A DNA stretch of 5,577 nucleotides from Gelria sp. (GCA_012839665.1 DUMX01000303.1:1-5577), one strand, 5' to 3'. Counted from the stretch's first letter, positions 1 to 5,560 are shown. Notes: generated from the letters alone by a model not told the origin. Numbers and translations are program-made.

Positions 1-2
1 CT

Positions 3-455
3 ATCGGTTTTGAGTTGCTGCTGGCCGCCGATGTTCGGGTTGCCGCCAAGGACGTACGCTTAGCCCAGTTGGAAGTCAAACGGGCCATATTCCCGGTTGG
101 TGGGGCAACAGTCCGTATGTTTGAGGAGATTGGCTGGGGTAATGCTATGCGTTATATTTTAACTGGTGATGAGATGAGTGGACCGGAAGCTTATCGCCTT
201 GGTCTGGTTCAGGAATTGGTGGAGCCGGGAGAGCAATTTGACCGGGCTTTGGAAATAGCGGAAAGGATAGCCAAGGCGGCACCATTGGCGGTTCAGGGAG
301 CATTAGCTTCGGCCCGCAGAGCACGCGTTCACGGTCCTAAAGCTGCTTTGAGTACTATGTTTAAAGAACTACAACCATTAATGAGCAGCAAGGATGCCCA
401 GGAAGGGTTACAAGCTTTTATAGAGCGGCGGGAGCCTAATTTTACTGGGGAATAG
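3..455 (+). CDS. Enoyl-CoA hydratase/isomerase (crotonase family), C-terminal part
   Basis: The gene enters from the left edge and is read in frame from base 3, so only the last 150 residues of a protein that is normally about 260 aa are seen. Crotonase-family enzymes hydrate or isomerise enoyl-CoA thioesters in the cytoplasm, typically in beta-oxidation or related CoA pathways. The visible part starts at the conserved GFELLLAADVR segment. The Glu at 12-14 and the Glu at 72-74 are exactly 20 residues apart, as are the two catalytic Glu residues (144 and 164) of rat mitochondrial enoyl-CoA hydratase, so both catalytic acids appear present. The following PVGGATVRM, YILTGDEMS, A.RLGLVQELV and the C-terminal AFIERREPNF are also family signatures. 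Hydratase activity is therefore plausible, but the substrate cannot be told. The TAG stop is followed by a hairpin terminator, so this is probably the last gene of its operon. Confidence 0.93.
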   Translation: MGFELLLAADVRVAAKDVRLAQLEVKRAIFPVGGATVRMFEEIGWGNAMRYILTGDEMSGPEAYRLGLVQELVEPGEQFDRALEIAERIAKAAPLAVQGALASARRARVHGPKAALSTMFKELQPLMSSKDAQEGLQAFIERREPNFTGE

Positions 456-466
456 TTATATAAGCA

Positions 467-509
467 AAAGACCAGCTGAGTAAACTTTAGCTTAACTTGG
501 CTGGTCTTT
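467..509 (+). terminator. Hairpin terminator after the crotonase gene
   Basis: The arms AAAGACCAGC (467-476) and GCTGGTCTTT (500-509) are perfect complements, and the stem can extend inward through G-T pairs to about 480/496. It begins 12 bases after the crotonase stop. The A-rich left flank and the CTTT end would allow some function on both strands. The T run after the stem is short and broken by GG, so efficiency is uncertain. Confidence 0.6.
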
Positions 510-572
510 GGTACTGTAAAATTTAAGTAGTAGAGACCTCAAAAAGGATGTTTTGAAGAACATCGTAATGAG

Positions 573-601
573 TTGACAATGTTGAGTAGCTAATATAAAA
601 T
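573..601 (+). promoter_or_regulatory. Sigma-A-type promoter of the fluoride riboswitch transcript
   Basis: A perfect -35 box TTGACA (573-578) is followed by a 17-base spacer and a -10 box TAAAAT (596-601), one mismatch from TATAAT. Initiation would fall around 607-610, about 20 bases before the riboswitch aptamer. That placement supports it as the promoter of that leader RNA. An alternative -10, TATAAA at 594-599, has a poorer 15-base spacing. Confidence 0.75.
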
Positions 602-628
602 TTATGCAGTAGAAATAATAAAATCAAA

Positions 629-710
629 GGGTGATGGAGTTCACCTTGCTTCTAAAGCGAAATGCATTAGCTGATGACTCCTGTCTATTAAGGGCAGGAG
701 TTGTTTTTTT
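629..710 (+). promoter_or_regulatory. Fluoride riboswitch (crcB motif) with expression platform
   Basis: The element matches the fluoride-sensing crcB aptamer in sequence and layout. Stem P1 is GGTGA (630-634) with TCACC (641-645), enclosing the conserved TGGAGT loop. A variable stem follows (652-655 with 667-670, extended by GC pairs 657-658/664-665), then the conserved GCTGATGACTCCT at 670-682. Loop bases GGAGT (636-640) pair perfectly with ACTCC (677-681), which is the pseudoknot of this riboswitch. The same ACTCC strand is the left arm of the adjoining terminator, so fluoride binding should hold the pseudoknot, block the terminator and switch downstream transcription on. Known targets in the family include CrcB/Fluc channels, EriC-F antiporters and enolase. 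None of these starts directly downstream here; the nearest genes are a truncated GTPase and a truncated enolase. Confidence 0.92.
677..710 (+). terminator. Riboswitch-controlled intrinsic terminator
   Basis: ACTCCTGTCT (677-686) pairs with GGGCAGGAGT (692-701), with two T-G wobbles and a 5-base loop, followed by TTG and seven T residues (704-710). The left arm overlaps the pseudoknot strand of the fluoride aptamer, so ligand binding and terminator formation exclude each other. This is the arrangement of a fluoride-activated ON switch. Confidence 0.9.
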
Positions 711-1034
711 CTGTAATTGGATTAACTAATTCTTGTTGCCGACCATTAGCTAAACAGCTTTTTTCCAGGACTCAAGTTCTGCTTGTCTGTAAGGCTCTTT
801 GTTCTGGTAATCGTGTTTGGTTTTTTCAGTCGCAGACAGGTTCTGTTTAATTCTTGAATACGGGGATATACTGTCATATAAATGGACTCGAGGTGAAATC
901 GTTGACATTCTCATGAAGAAAGAAGCGAAAGTAGCGGCAATGGGTAATGGCATTTTTTCACATAATATCTTTTAAGACGAAACAAAGCTAGTACTGGTTA
1001 GTAGTGGGATAATTTATTAGGGAGACATTTTGAA
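711..1034. other. Gap between riboswitch and GTPase gene, no convincing gene
   Basis: These 324 bases hold no recognisable gene. A minus-strand frame is open over 750-953 (67 codons) and a plus-strand frame is open from about 810 to 977, but neither has a clear ribosome binding site or a recognisable motif. I searched by eye for the start of a fluoride channel and for the missing enolase N-terminus (normally containing a DSRGNPTVE-like motif) and found neither. A ribosome binding site (GGGAG, 1020-1024) for the following GTPase gene lies at the right edge. A GATAAT at 1008-1013 could be a -10 box but has no good -35 partner. Confidence 0.5.
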
Positions 1035-1553
1035 ATGGAAATAAAGAATGATGGGCTGGTCCGGCTAAAGGCAGTACTCTCGGAGATTCAAAGTGCGTGC
1101 GAAGACTTTGGAATACATTCGCTGCAGACAACTGTAAAAAGTATCGTAAACTATACCGAGCAGAACCATTACCTTGATTTTGCCGTGTTAGGACAATTTA
1201 AAGTAGGTAAGAGTACGTTTTTAAATAGTCTAACCGGCAAAAATTATCTGCCGGTTGGAAACATTCCTGTGACTTCAATAATCACAAGGCTCAGATTTGG
1301 GCCTCAGGAAAAAGCATTAGTAACTTTTCTGAATGGGTCCAGCAAGGAAATAGATATCAAAGACATTGAACTGTATGTATCTGAATCAGGAAACCCCGAG
1401 AACCACAAAGAGGTTCTTCTGGTCGATATTGAAACTCCGGTGTTGGCTGATTTGAAACATGTAAGACTGGTAGATACTCCGGGTATTGGCAGCGTTTGGA
1501 GGCACAATACAGAGACAACTACCGGATGGTTCCCGGTGCTCATGAAGCAGTAG
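1035..1553 (+). pseudogene. Dynamin-like GTPase, truncated after the G3 motif
   Basis: The start ATG at 1035 has GGGAG about 10 bases upstream. Bacterial dynamin-like GTPases bind GTP and usually remodel or tether membranes. The visible part has a helical N-terminus (residues 1-47), the G1/P-loop GQFKVGKST (53-61), a G2 threonine in IPVTS (T80) and G3 DTPGIGS (147-153), followed by HNTETT (157-162). The match to the family holds to about residue 167 (GWFP). The frame then runs into the enolase gene out of phase and stops after five unrelated residues (VLMKQ). The G4 motif, the rest of the G domain and the whole helical stalk are missing; family members usually run to several hundred residues. 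The product of 172 aa is unlikely to work. It lies downstream of the fluoride riboswitch on the same strand, but a functional link is not established. Confidence 0.85.
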
Positions 1554-2677
1554 AATTACGGGATAATGACAGCAAACGCTACAAAGGTAAAGGTGTCTTA
1601 ACTGCGGTTAAAAACGCAAACGAGGTCATTGCACCCATAATTGAAGGCAGAAGCTGTCTTGACCAGGCCGATCTCGATCGAAGGATGATCGAACTAGATG
1701 GAACACCGAACAAAGGAAACCTGGGGGCCAATGCAATTCTTGGTGTATCCATGGCTATAGCTCGAGCCGCAGCTCAGTTCTCAGGCCTTCCTCTCTATCG
1801 CTATCTGGGTGGGGCTAATGCTGTGGAACTACCAGTTCCCCACATGAATATTCTTAATGGTGGCAAGCACGCGGACAACAATCTGGATATCCAGGAATTC
1901 ATGATCGTTCCAGCTGGAGCCCCAAATTTTGCTGAGGCTTTGCGCATGGGTGCGGAAATTTATCATACTCTGAAAGCAGTGCTAAAGGAGCGGGGACTCA
2001 ATACGTCCATCGGTGATGAGGGAGGGTTTGCTCCAAGCTTAAAAACCAATGAAGAAGCTCTAAATTTGATTATGGAGGGAATTGAAAAGGCTGGTTACAA
2101 ACCCGGTGAACAGGTATTCCTAGCCATGGATCCGGCTGCTACAGAATTCTACCACAATGGACGTTACGTTTTCGCCAGTGAGAATATATCTCGTTCTTCA
2201 GCCGAAATGGTCGATTATTATGCCAGTTTGGTTGACCGTTTTCCCATTATCCTTCTGGAGGATGGATTGGCTGAGGATGATTGGGATGGTTGGAAGCTGC
2301 TGACTGAAAGCCTGGGCAGTCGCATTAAATTAGTGGGAGACGATATCTTCGTTACTAATCCCGAACGGTTTAAAATGGGTATCGATCGTGGGATTGCTAA
2401 CAGCATTTTAATAAAAGTAAATCAAATCGGTACGGTAACTGAAACCATGGGAACCATAGAAATGGCTAAAAAAGTGGGTTATAGGACATTAATTTCACAT
2501 CGTTCCGGAGAAACCGAGGATTCCTTTATTGCTGATTTAGCGGTAGCAGTTAATGCAGGTATGATCAAAACAGGATCACCAGCCCGGTCAGACCGGGTTG
2601 CTAAATATAACCGGCTTCTGCGCATCGAGGAGCAATTGGGTAGTGTAGCTCAATACCTAAGGTACTTCAAGATTTGA
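1526..2677 (+). pseudogene. eno: Enolase (phosphopyruvate hydratase) lacking its N-terminus
   Basis: Enolase converts 2-phosphoglycerate to phosphoenolpyruvate in glycolysis. Homology begins abruptly at GAHEAVELRD (base 1535 on), equivalent to about residue 44 of E. coli enolase, and runs to the natural C-terminus. About 43 residues are missing, including the first beta strands and the mobile SGAS loop whose Ser binds the second Mg ion. The rest is well kept: NGGKHADNN, the catalytic Glu of QEFM and of GDEGGFAPS, metal ligands in AMDPAATEFY, LLEDGLAEDDWDGW and LVGDDIFVTNP, the catalytic Lys in ILIKVNQIG, and SHRSGETED and IKTGSPARSDRVAKYN. The open frame extends left to a TTG at 1496 within the GTPase gene. 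The first ATG is at 1526, with no ribosome binding site before either. Every key residue of the barrel survives, which suggests a recent break or an assembly artefact. A fluoride-riboswitch enolase is a known arrangement, and the riboswitch lies about 820 bases upstream. Confidence 0.9.
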
Positions 2678-2810
2678 AAAGGGGTACGTCTAATTATTCA
2701 TTTGAGTGCATATTTATTACTTTTTGTAGTAGAATCATCTTTGTAATAAAAAAACATTGATTTCTCGGTACAAAGTTTTGGGCTACATTAGTTGTTTTCA
2801 GCAAACCACC

Positions 2811-2837
2811 CCCTCCAATTGGAGGGTTTTCTTTTTT
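2811..2837 (+). terminator. Intrinsic terminator downstream of enolase
   Basis: The perfect palindrome CCCTCCAATTGGAGGG (2811-2826) forms a 6-bp GC-rich stem with an AATT loop and is followed by TTTTCTTTTTT (2827-2837). It lies 133 bases after the enolase stop and would end transcripts from that side. The 133 bases between are AT-rich, and I see no gene in them. Confidence 0.85.
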
Positions 2838-2856
2838 CTGGAACCACTAACACTAG

Positions 2857-2864
2857 AAAGGAGG
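2857..2864 (+). promoter_or_regulatory. Orphan Shine-Dalgarno sequence without a start codon
   Basis: AAAGGAGG is a perfect ribosome binding site, yet no ATG, GTG or TTG lies in the next 20 bases. The only conceivable start is an ATT at 2879-2881, opening a 40-codon frame (IPFSTSKYIVPLTKEETN and on) that overlaps the 46-codon ORF in another phase. It may mark the leftover 5' end of a deleted or mutated gene. Confidence 0.4.
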
Positions 2865-2930
2865 TTTTCCGAACAGATATTCCCTTTTCAACGTCTAAAT
2901 ATATAGTACCATTAACAAAAGAAGAAACTA

Positions 2931-3071
2931 ATGAGTTACCCGTATCCGGTGGCAACCGAGGACTGTCGTTATGCTCATCAAAAGGTTGGGGAGCCGTTTG
3001 AGATAGAAGACAAGATGGTGGAGTTTAAAGAATGGTTTCAAAGAGAAGGCAGAACTACTATAAGGATGTAA
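2931..3071 (+). CDS. Small ORF of unknown function (46 aa)
   Basis: An open frame from ATG 2931 to TAA 3069-3071 encodes a 46-residue, charged, aromatic-containing peptide (begins MSYPYPVATEDCRYAHQ, contains EFKEWFQREGR). I do not recognise it. An in-frame stop at 2913-2915 limits the N-terminus to this ATG. The stretch before it (AAAAGAAGAAACTA) is only a weak ribosome binding site. Its stop overlaps an in-frame ATG of the next gene by one base (TAATG), as in translationally coupled gene pairs, which favours a real gene. It could also be the broken 5' part of the next gene. No transmembrane segment or signal peptide is evident. Confidence 0.45.
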   Translation: MSYPYPVATEDCRYAHQKVGEPFEIEDKMVEFKEWFQREGRTTIRM

Positions 3072-3364
3072 TGGAATATATGCAAAGACCTATTGACATA
3101 CTCAATGTATTGAAACCTAACCAGGAGTTTATTACTGACGCTGACCTTTGCTATTATGTTACTCATCCCATAGGCCCTAATCGCATTCGTGGTATTTTAC
3201 AGACTTACGAACCTGATGGAACTATTACTGAACAGGATATAGAGTATGGCTTTGGATATGGACAATATTTTGTATCTGAAGGCGAACCCCGTGATCCTAA
3301 TCACTGGTTTGAAGAATACGACACTAAACCACTTTCTAAGCCAAAAGTAGTCGGCAAGAAATAG
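3032..3364 (+). CDS. Hypothetical protein (110 aa, or 97 aa from an internal start)
   Basis: This is an open frame ending in TAG at 3362-3364, directly before a strong terminator. I do not recognise the family. The protein is soluble-looking and rich in Tyr, Pro and acidic residues (for example YYVTHPIGPNRIRG, GFGYGQYFVSEGEPRDP), with a Lys-rich tail, and has no membrane segment. Two starts are possible. ATG 3032 (MVSKRRQ) has GGTGGAG about 9 bases upstream and overlaps the 46-codon ORF by 40 bases. ATG 3071 (MEYMQRP) has AAGGA only 4 bases upstream, and its A is the last base of the previous stop (TAATG). The second start fits coupling with the small ORF better, while the first has the better-spaced binding site. 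The terminator right after it supports it as the last gene of a short unit. Confidence 0.7.
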   Translation: MVSKRRQNYYKDVMEYMQRPIDILNVLKPNQEFITDADLCYYVTHPIGPNRIRGILQTYEPDGTITEQDIEYGFGYGQYFVSEGEPRDPNHWFEEYDTKPLSKPKVVGKK

Positions 3365-3368
3365 TCTT

Positions 3369-3395
3369 AAGCCCTCCGTAATGGGGGGGCTTTTT
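3369..3395 (+). terminator. Intrinsic terminator after the 110-aa gene
   Basis: AAGCCCTCC (3369-3377) pairs with GGGGGGCTT (3384-3392) in a 9-bp stem with one T-G wobble and a GTAATG loop, followed by a T run to 3395. It starts 5 bases after the stop codon of the preceding gene. Confidence 0.88.
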
Positions 3396-3457
3396 AATCT
3401 TGTTTAAAAGAAAGGGTTAAGTTAAAATTAAAAACAGATATCAAAGGGGGGATAACT

Positions 3458-3754
3458 ATGGATGATAAGGATACTTTAAAACAAATATTAGGTAAACTGG
3501 AATCATTGGAGCAAGGACAGACTGAAATGAGAACCGATATTGGGGAAATGAGAGCCGATATTGGGGAAATGAGAGCCGATATTGGGGAAATGAGAGCCGA
3601 TGTTACCAACCTTAAAGCTGGGCAGAAGAAGCTCCAAAAAGACGTTACTGCTATTAAACGTGACTTAAAAGGCGCATGGGAGGATATTAAACGATTAGAT
3701 AACAGAATAACAAAACAGAGTGATGAATTGGATGTATTAAAGAGCAGGGGATAA
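3458..3754 (+). CDS. Small all-coiled-coil protein with heptad-encoding DNA repeats
   Basis: This encodes 98 aa from ATG 3458, with a strong AAAGGGGGG ribosome binding site at 3443-3451. No enzymatic motif, signal peptide or membrane segment is visible. Core positions follow a strict 4-3 heptad spacing without a break from I10 to L94 (I10, L14, L17, Q21, M24, I28, M31, I35, M38, I42, M45, V49, L52, Q56, L59, V63, I66, L70, A73, I77, L80, I84, Q87, L91, L94), so nearly the whole protein should be one long coiled coil. Gln occupies the core at 21, 56 and 87. Residues 23-49 are encoded by a 21-bp tandem repeat, each unit adding exactly one EMRADIG heptad. The function is unknown; a homo- or hetero-oligomeric structural or adaptor role is inferred from shape only. 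It converges on the ATPase gene and lies just outside the presumed transposon end. Confidence 0.8.
   Translation: MDDKDTLKQILGKLESLEQGQTEMRTDIGEMRADIGEMRADIGEMRADVTNLKAGQKKLQKDVTAIKRDLKGAWEDIKRLDNRITKQSDELDVLKSRG
3524..3604 (+). repeat. 21-bp tandem repeat, three full units and one partial
   Basis: Units begin at 3524, 3545, 3566 and 3587, each starting GAAATGAG and ending GATATTGGG; the fourth breaks off after GAAATGAGAGCCGAT. The units are identical except for one substitution in the first (ACC for GCC, giving Thr for Ala). Each unit is 7 codons (EMRADIG), one coiled-coil heptad, so copy-number change by slippage keeps both the reading frame and the heptad register. Confidence 0.95.
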
Positions 3755-3762
3755 CCATAGAT

Positions 3763-3880
3763 TGTGAATTCTCACATTAATCCTGCCATAATTCTCAAAT
3801 TAAAACTACCCCATATTAAGCCATTAGGAGTTAATTTTGCAAATTAGCCCGGTAAAAAATATATCAATTCTCATTTTAAA
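3763..3880. repeat. Presumed transposon end with three copies of AATTCTCAnnTTAA
   Basis: Three direct copies lie in this AT-rich intergenic stretch: 3767-3780 (nn = CA), 3790-3803 (nn = AA) and 3866-3879 (nn = TT). Spacing is 23 bases between the first two starts and 76 between the second and third. Multiple short repeats near an end are typical of DDE transposons that encode a TniB/ExeA-like ATPase, where they bind the transposase. The outermost copy begins with TGTGA at 3763, which could be the actual terminus (TG ends are common in Mu/Tn7-like elements). The opposite end is not in the window, so the boundary is inferred. The third copy is flanked by CCGGT (3849-3853) and ACCGG (3880-3884), which could form a weak hairpin. 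Confidence 0.55.
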
Positions 3881-3897
3881 CCGGTATCCAATCTGTC

Positions 3898-3932
3898 TAA
3901 AATAAAAGCCGCCGGAAATAACCCCAGCGGCT
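3898..3932 (-). terminator. Intrinsic terminator of the ATPase gene
   Basis: Read on the minus strand, AGCCGCTGG and CCGGCGGCT (plus-strand 3924-3932 and 3907-3915) form a 9-bp stem with one T-G pair and an 8-base loop, followed by TTTATTTT (plus-strand 3899-3906). It lies 15 bases past the ATPase stop and would also insulate the convergent coiled-coil gene. Confidence 0.88.
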
Positions 3933-3946
3933 GACCGGTAGTAAGA

Positions 3947-4747
3947 TTAGAAATTCAATTCACTTTGAGCTTGATAGACAGTTTCTTCATCAACCTGTCT
4001 TTGCTTCTTCTCACAGGCATACAGGAGGCAATTTGTAGCCAGGCTGTTTACCAGTCGTGGTACTCCATTGGTAACGCCATAAATAGCTTCCACCGATGGT
4101 GTGGCGAAAAGTTCTTCATGGGTGCCGCCAAAGGCCAGGCGGGTTTTCAGGTACTCTCCTAATTCATCTTTTTGAATATTACTCATCATATGTTTCACTA
4201 CAATCCGCTGCCTTAAGGGATTATTCACGTTCAAGGCTAACTTGCTGCGAATCAGGGGTTGTCCTGCCAGGATTAAGATGAATGGATTTTCCGAGTCCAT
4301 ATTGAAATTAAAAATTAACCGCAAATCCTCTAGTAGCTTGTTGGAAGCCATATGAATCTCATCCAAAATGATAACTGGTGTAATCCGGCGCTCATAATAC
4401 ATGGAACCAATTGCTGACTGAATCTGGTGGAAGAGGTCTACCTTTTTATGTTTAGGTTCTTCGCCCAGTTCTAAAGCTAATCCCCGGTAGAATTCCTGTA
4501 CCGTTACCGTTGCCAGGGGAAAATAAAAGGATTGAAATAAAGCCGGGTTTAAACTTTGGGCATATTTGCGTAAAGCCGTCGTTTTGCCAGTACCGGCCTC
4601 ACCAATGATAAGACCAATTCCCCTTGCATTCTGCAGATACATGAGGCGGGAAGTAAGCTCTTCCAGATTGTTGCTTAAAAACAATTTGTCTATTGGAATC
4701 TCCTTAGTGAACGGATTGAATTTCAAGTTGAAGAATTGAGTGAACAC
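3947..4747 (-). CDS. AAA+ ATPase, ExeA/TniB-like transposition helper
   Basis: The protein is 266 aa with a GTG start; AAAGGGGGGAG ends about 7 bases before it. It begins with the ExeA-type signature (FFNLKFNPFTKEIP, F-LS), then Walker A GEAGTGKTT (49-57), Walker B PVIILDEIH (124-132), sensor 1 ILAGQP (159-164), a probable Arg finger in NPLRQRI (176-182) and sensor 2 GVPRLVN (228-234). The length is normal and all motifs are present, so it should be active. Proteins of this type accompany DDE transposases, where they are thought to choose targets and activate the transposase as MuB, TnsC and TniB do; relatives also occur in type II secretion (ExeA). The transposon role is preferred here because repeated end-like sites lie downstream and a gene tail directly abuts the start. 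The start codon touches the TAA of that upstream tail (TAAGTG), so translation was probably coupled. No intact transposase is in the window. Confidence 0.88.
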   Translation of the reverse strand: MFTQFFNLKFNPFTKEIPIDKLFLSNNLEELTSRLMYLQNARGIGLIIGEAGTGKTTALRKYAQSLNPALFQSFYFPLATVTVQEFYRGLALELGEEPKHKKVDLFHQIQSAIGSMYYERRITPVIILDEIHMASNKLLEDLRLIFNFNMDSENPFILILAGQPLIRSKLALNVNNPLRQRIVVKHMMSNIQKDELGEYLKTRLAFGGTHEELFATPSVEAIYGVTNGVPRLVNSLATNCLLYACEKKQRQVDEETVYQAQSELNF

Positions 4748-4843
4748 TTAACGCTCCCCCCTTTCTTCATTGGGTAGGTTGGGATTAGATGCCTTGGAAA
4801 TGCTGGTAAAAGATATATGATTGTAGCTTTCATTGGAAACATT
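4748..4843 (-). pseudogene. C-terminal remnant of a gene upstream of the ATPase, probably transposase
   Basis: On the minus strand a frame reads NVSNESYNHISFTSISKA and on to NEERGER, ending in TAA at 4748-4750, whose last base directly precedes the ATPase GTG. A frame that stops exactly at the next start is what a coupled operon would leave, and in ATPase-bearing DDE transposons the gene in this position is normally the transposase. The frame stays open to about 4930, but from 4845 onward that DNA already codes for the DUF6033-like protein in another phase. The visible native part is therefore about 31 codons. No catalytic DDE motif is present. The identity is inferred from context; the sequence itself is too short to assign. 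Confidence 0.45.
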
Positions 4844-4844
4844 T

Positions 4845-5552
4845 TTAGTTGTTTGATGGGGTTTGAAAAAGATTGTATCCAGAAAAAATTGAACCAAAAA
4901 ATCCAATATCCGGCACTGTGCTTGACATCATCTGTAAATATCTGTCGGCAGCAATTTCACTTAATCTCTTTTGTTCTGCCCGTTTTTTAGCCTTGGCTTC
5001 GTCTTCTTCTTTCATGGCTTTCTCAAGACGTGCTTTTTCTTCCGGAGTATAATCACTACTGCAATAATAAGTCACTTCCCCATTGGGGTGTATAATTACA
5101 CCTCTAGAAACGATTCGCCTACCTCGCATTGCCATAAAAGCATTCGCTTCGCCATTTGTATCAAAATGTGCTTGTATCTTTTTTTCATAGTGCTGTCTCG
5201 CTTGAGGGTCGGATGCCATTTTTTCAAGAATGTTAGGAGCTATAATCACATTTCCCGTCCCAAGTGTCGAGCTTCCAATATGGTTAATGTTAGCCTTACT
5301 GTATTCCATACTCTGCACTGATATTTTAGAACCAAATTTCACCTGTAATTGTGCCAAATATGAATCAACATCCACTGTATCATTTACAAATGTTTTCGTT
5401 GCTGAAGCGGATAATACAGATTCTGTTTTTGAAGTTGCTTTAGATAGTATCTCTTTAAAATCAGTATTGAAATTATCTGCATGATCGTTTTTGCTTATAT
5501 TGTTTTGATACAAATAGTGAGGTGCAAATCTATTTACAGAAGATAACATCAT
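4845..5552 (-). CDS. DUF6033-like protein of unknown function
   Basis: The protein is 235 aa. The start is the first of two adjacent ATGs (5550-5552), 8 bases after a near-perfect AAGGAGGAGG ribosome binding site (plus-strand 5561-5570). I tentatively place it in the clostridial DUF6033 family from its layout: a Ser/Thr/Asn-rich, probably disordered N-terminus (1-60), a central segment with NVIIAPNILEKMASDPQA (101-118) and HYEKKIQAHFD (121-131), a small basic and beta-rich part RGRRIVSRGVIIHPNGEV (143-160), then a highly charged helix (169-206, Glu/Lys/Ala-rich, coiled-coil prone). There is no signal peptide, membrane segment or enzymatic motif. Its C-terminus ends at the join with the transposon remnant, so the last residues (GFFGSIFSGYNLFQ and on) may not be native. 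Its stop lies 2 bases from the remnant of the next gene. The function is unknown. Confidence 0.7.
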   Translation of the reverse strand: MMLSSVNRFAPHYLYQNNISKNDHADNFNTDFKEILSKATSKTESVLSASATKTFVNDTVDVDSYLAQLQVKFGSKISVQSMEYSKANINHIGSSTLGTGNVIIAPNILEKMASDPQARQHYEKKIQAHFDTNGEANAFMAMRGRRIVSRGVIIHPNGEVTYYCSSDYTPEEKARLEKAMKEEDEAKAKKRAEQKRLSEIAADRYLQMMSSTVPDIGFFGSIFSGYNLFQTPSNN

Positions 5553-5560
5553 ATTTTATT

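Noticed and set aside
750..953. Minus-strand open frame of 67 codons between riboswitch and GTPase.
   Set aside because: No ribosome binding site and no recognisable motif, and a plus-strand frame is open over much of the same DNA, so it is listed only as part of the unexplained gap.
985..1013. Possible promoter for the GTPase gene with GATAAT at 1008-1013.
   Set aside because: There is no acceptable -35 box 16-18 bases upstream, so it was not listed as a promoter.
2792..3001. Plus-strand frame of 69 codons starting with TTG.
   Set aside because: It reads straight through the CCCTCC/GGAGGG terminator hairpin and its T tract and has no binding site at its start.
3524..3604. Short regular repeats that could suggest a CRISPR array.
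   Set aside because: The units are directly adjacent with no spacers and lie in frame inside a coding sequence.
3394..3609. Minus-strand frame with a repeated ISALISP-like pattern.
   Set aside because: It is the antisense of the 21-bp heptad repeat in the coiled-coil gene, and its start lies inside that gene with no binding site.
3763..3776. TGTGA/TCACA inverted repeat as a terminator for the coiled-coil gene.
   Set aside because: The stem is only 5 bp and AT-rich, with no T run after it; it overlaps the first end repeat, which explains it better.
3831..3845. TTAATTTTGCAAATT, a possible inverted copy of the AATTCTCAnnTTAA motif.
   Set aside because: It needs a one-base insertion and several mismatches to fit, so it was not counted as a fourth copy.
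4971..5484. Plus-strand frames of 116 and 84 codons opposite the DUF6033-like gene.
   Set aside because: Both are antisense shadows; the minus-strand gene has a strong ribosome binding site and sensible protein composition.
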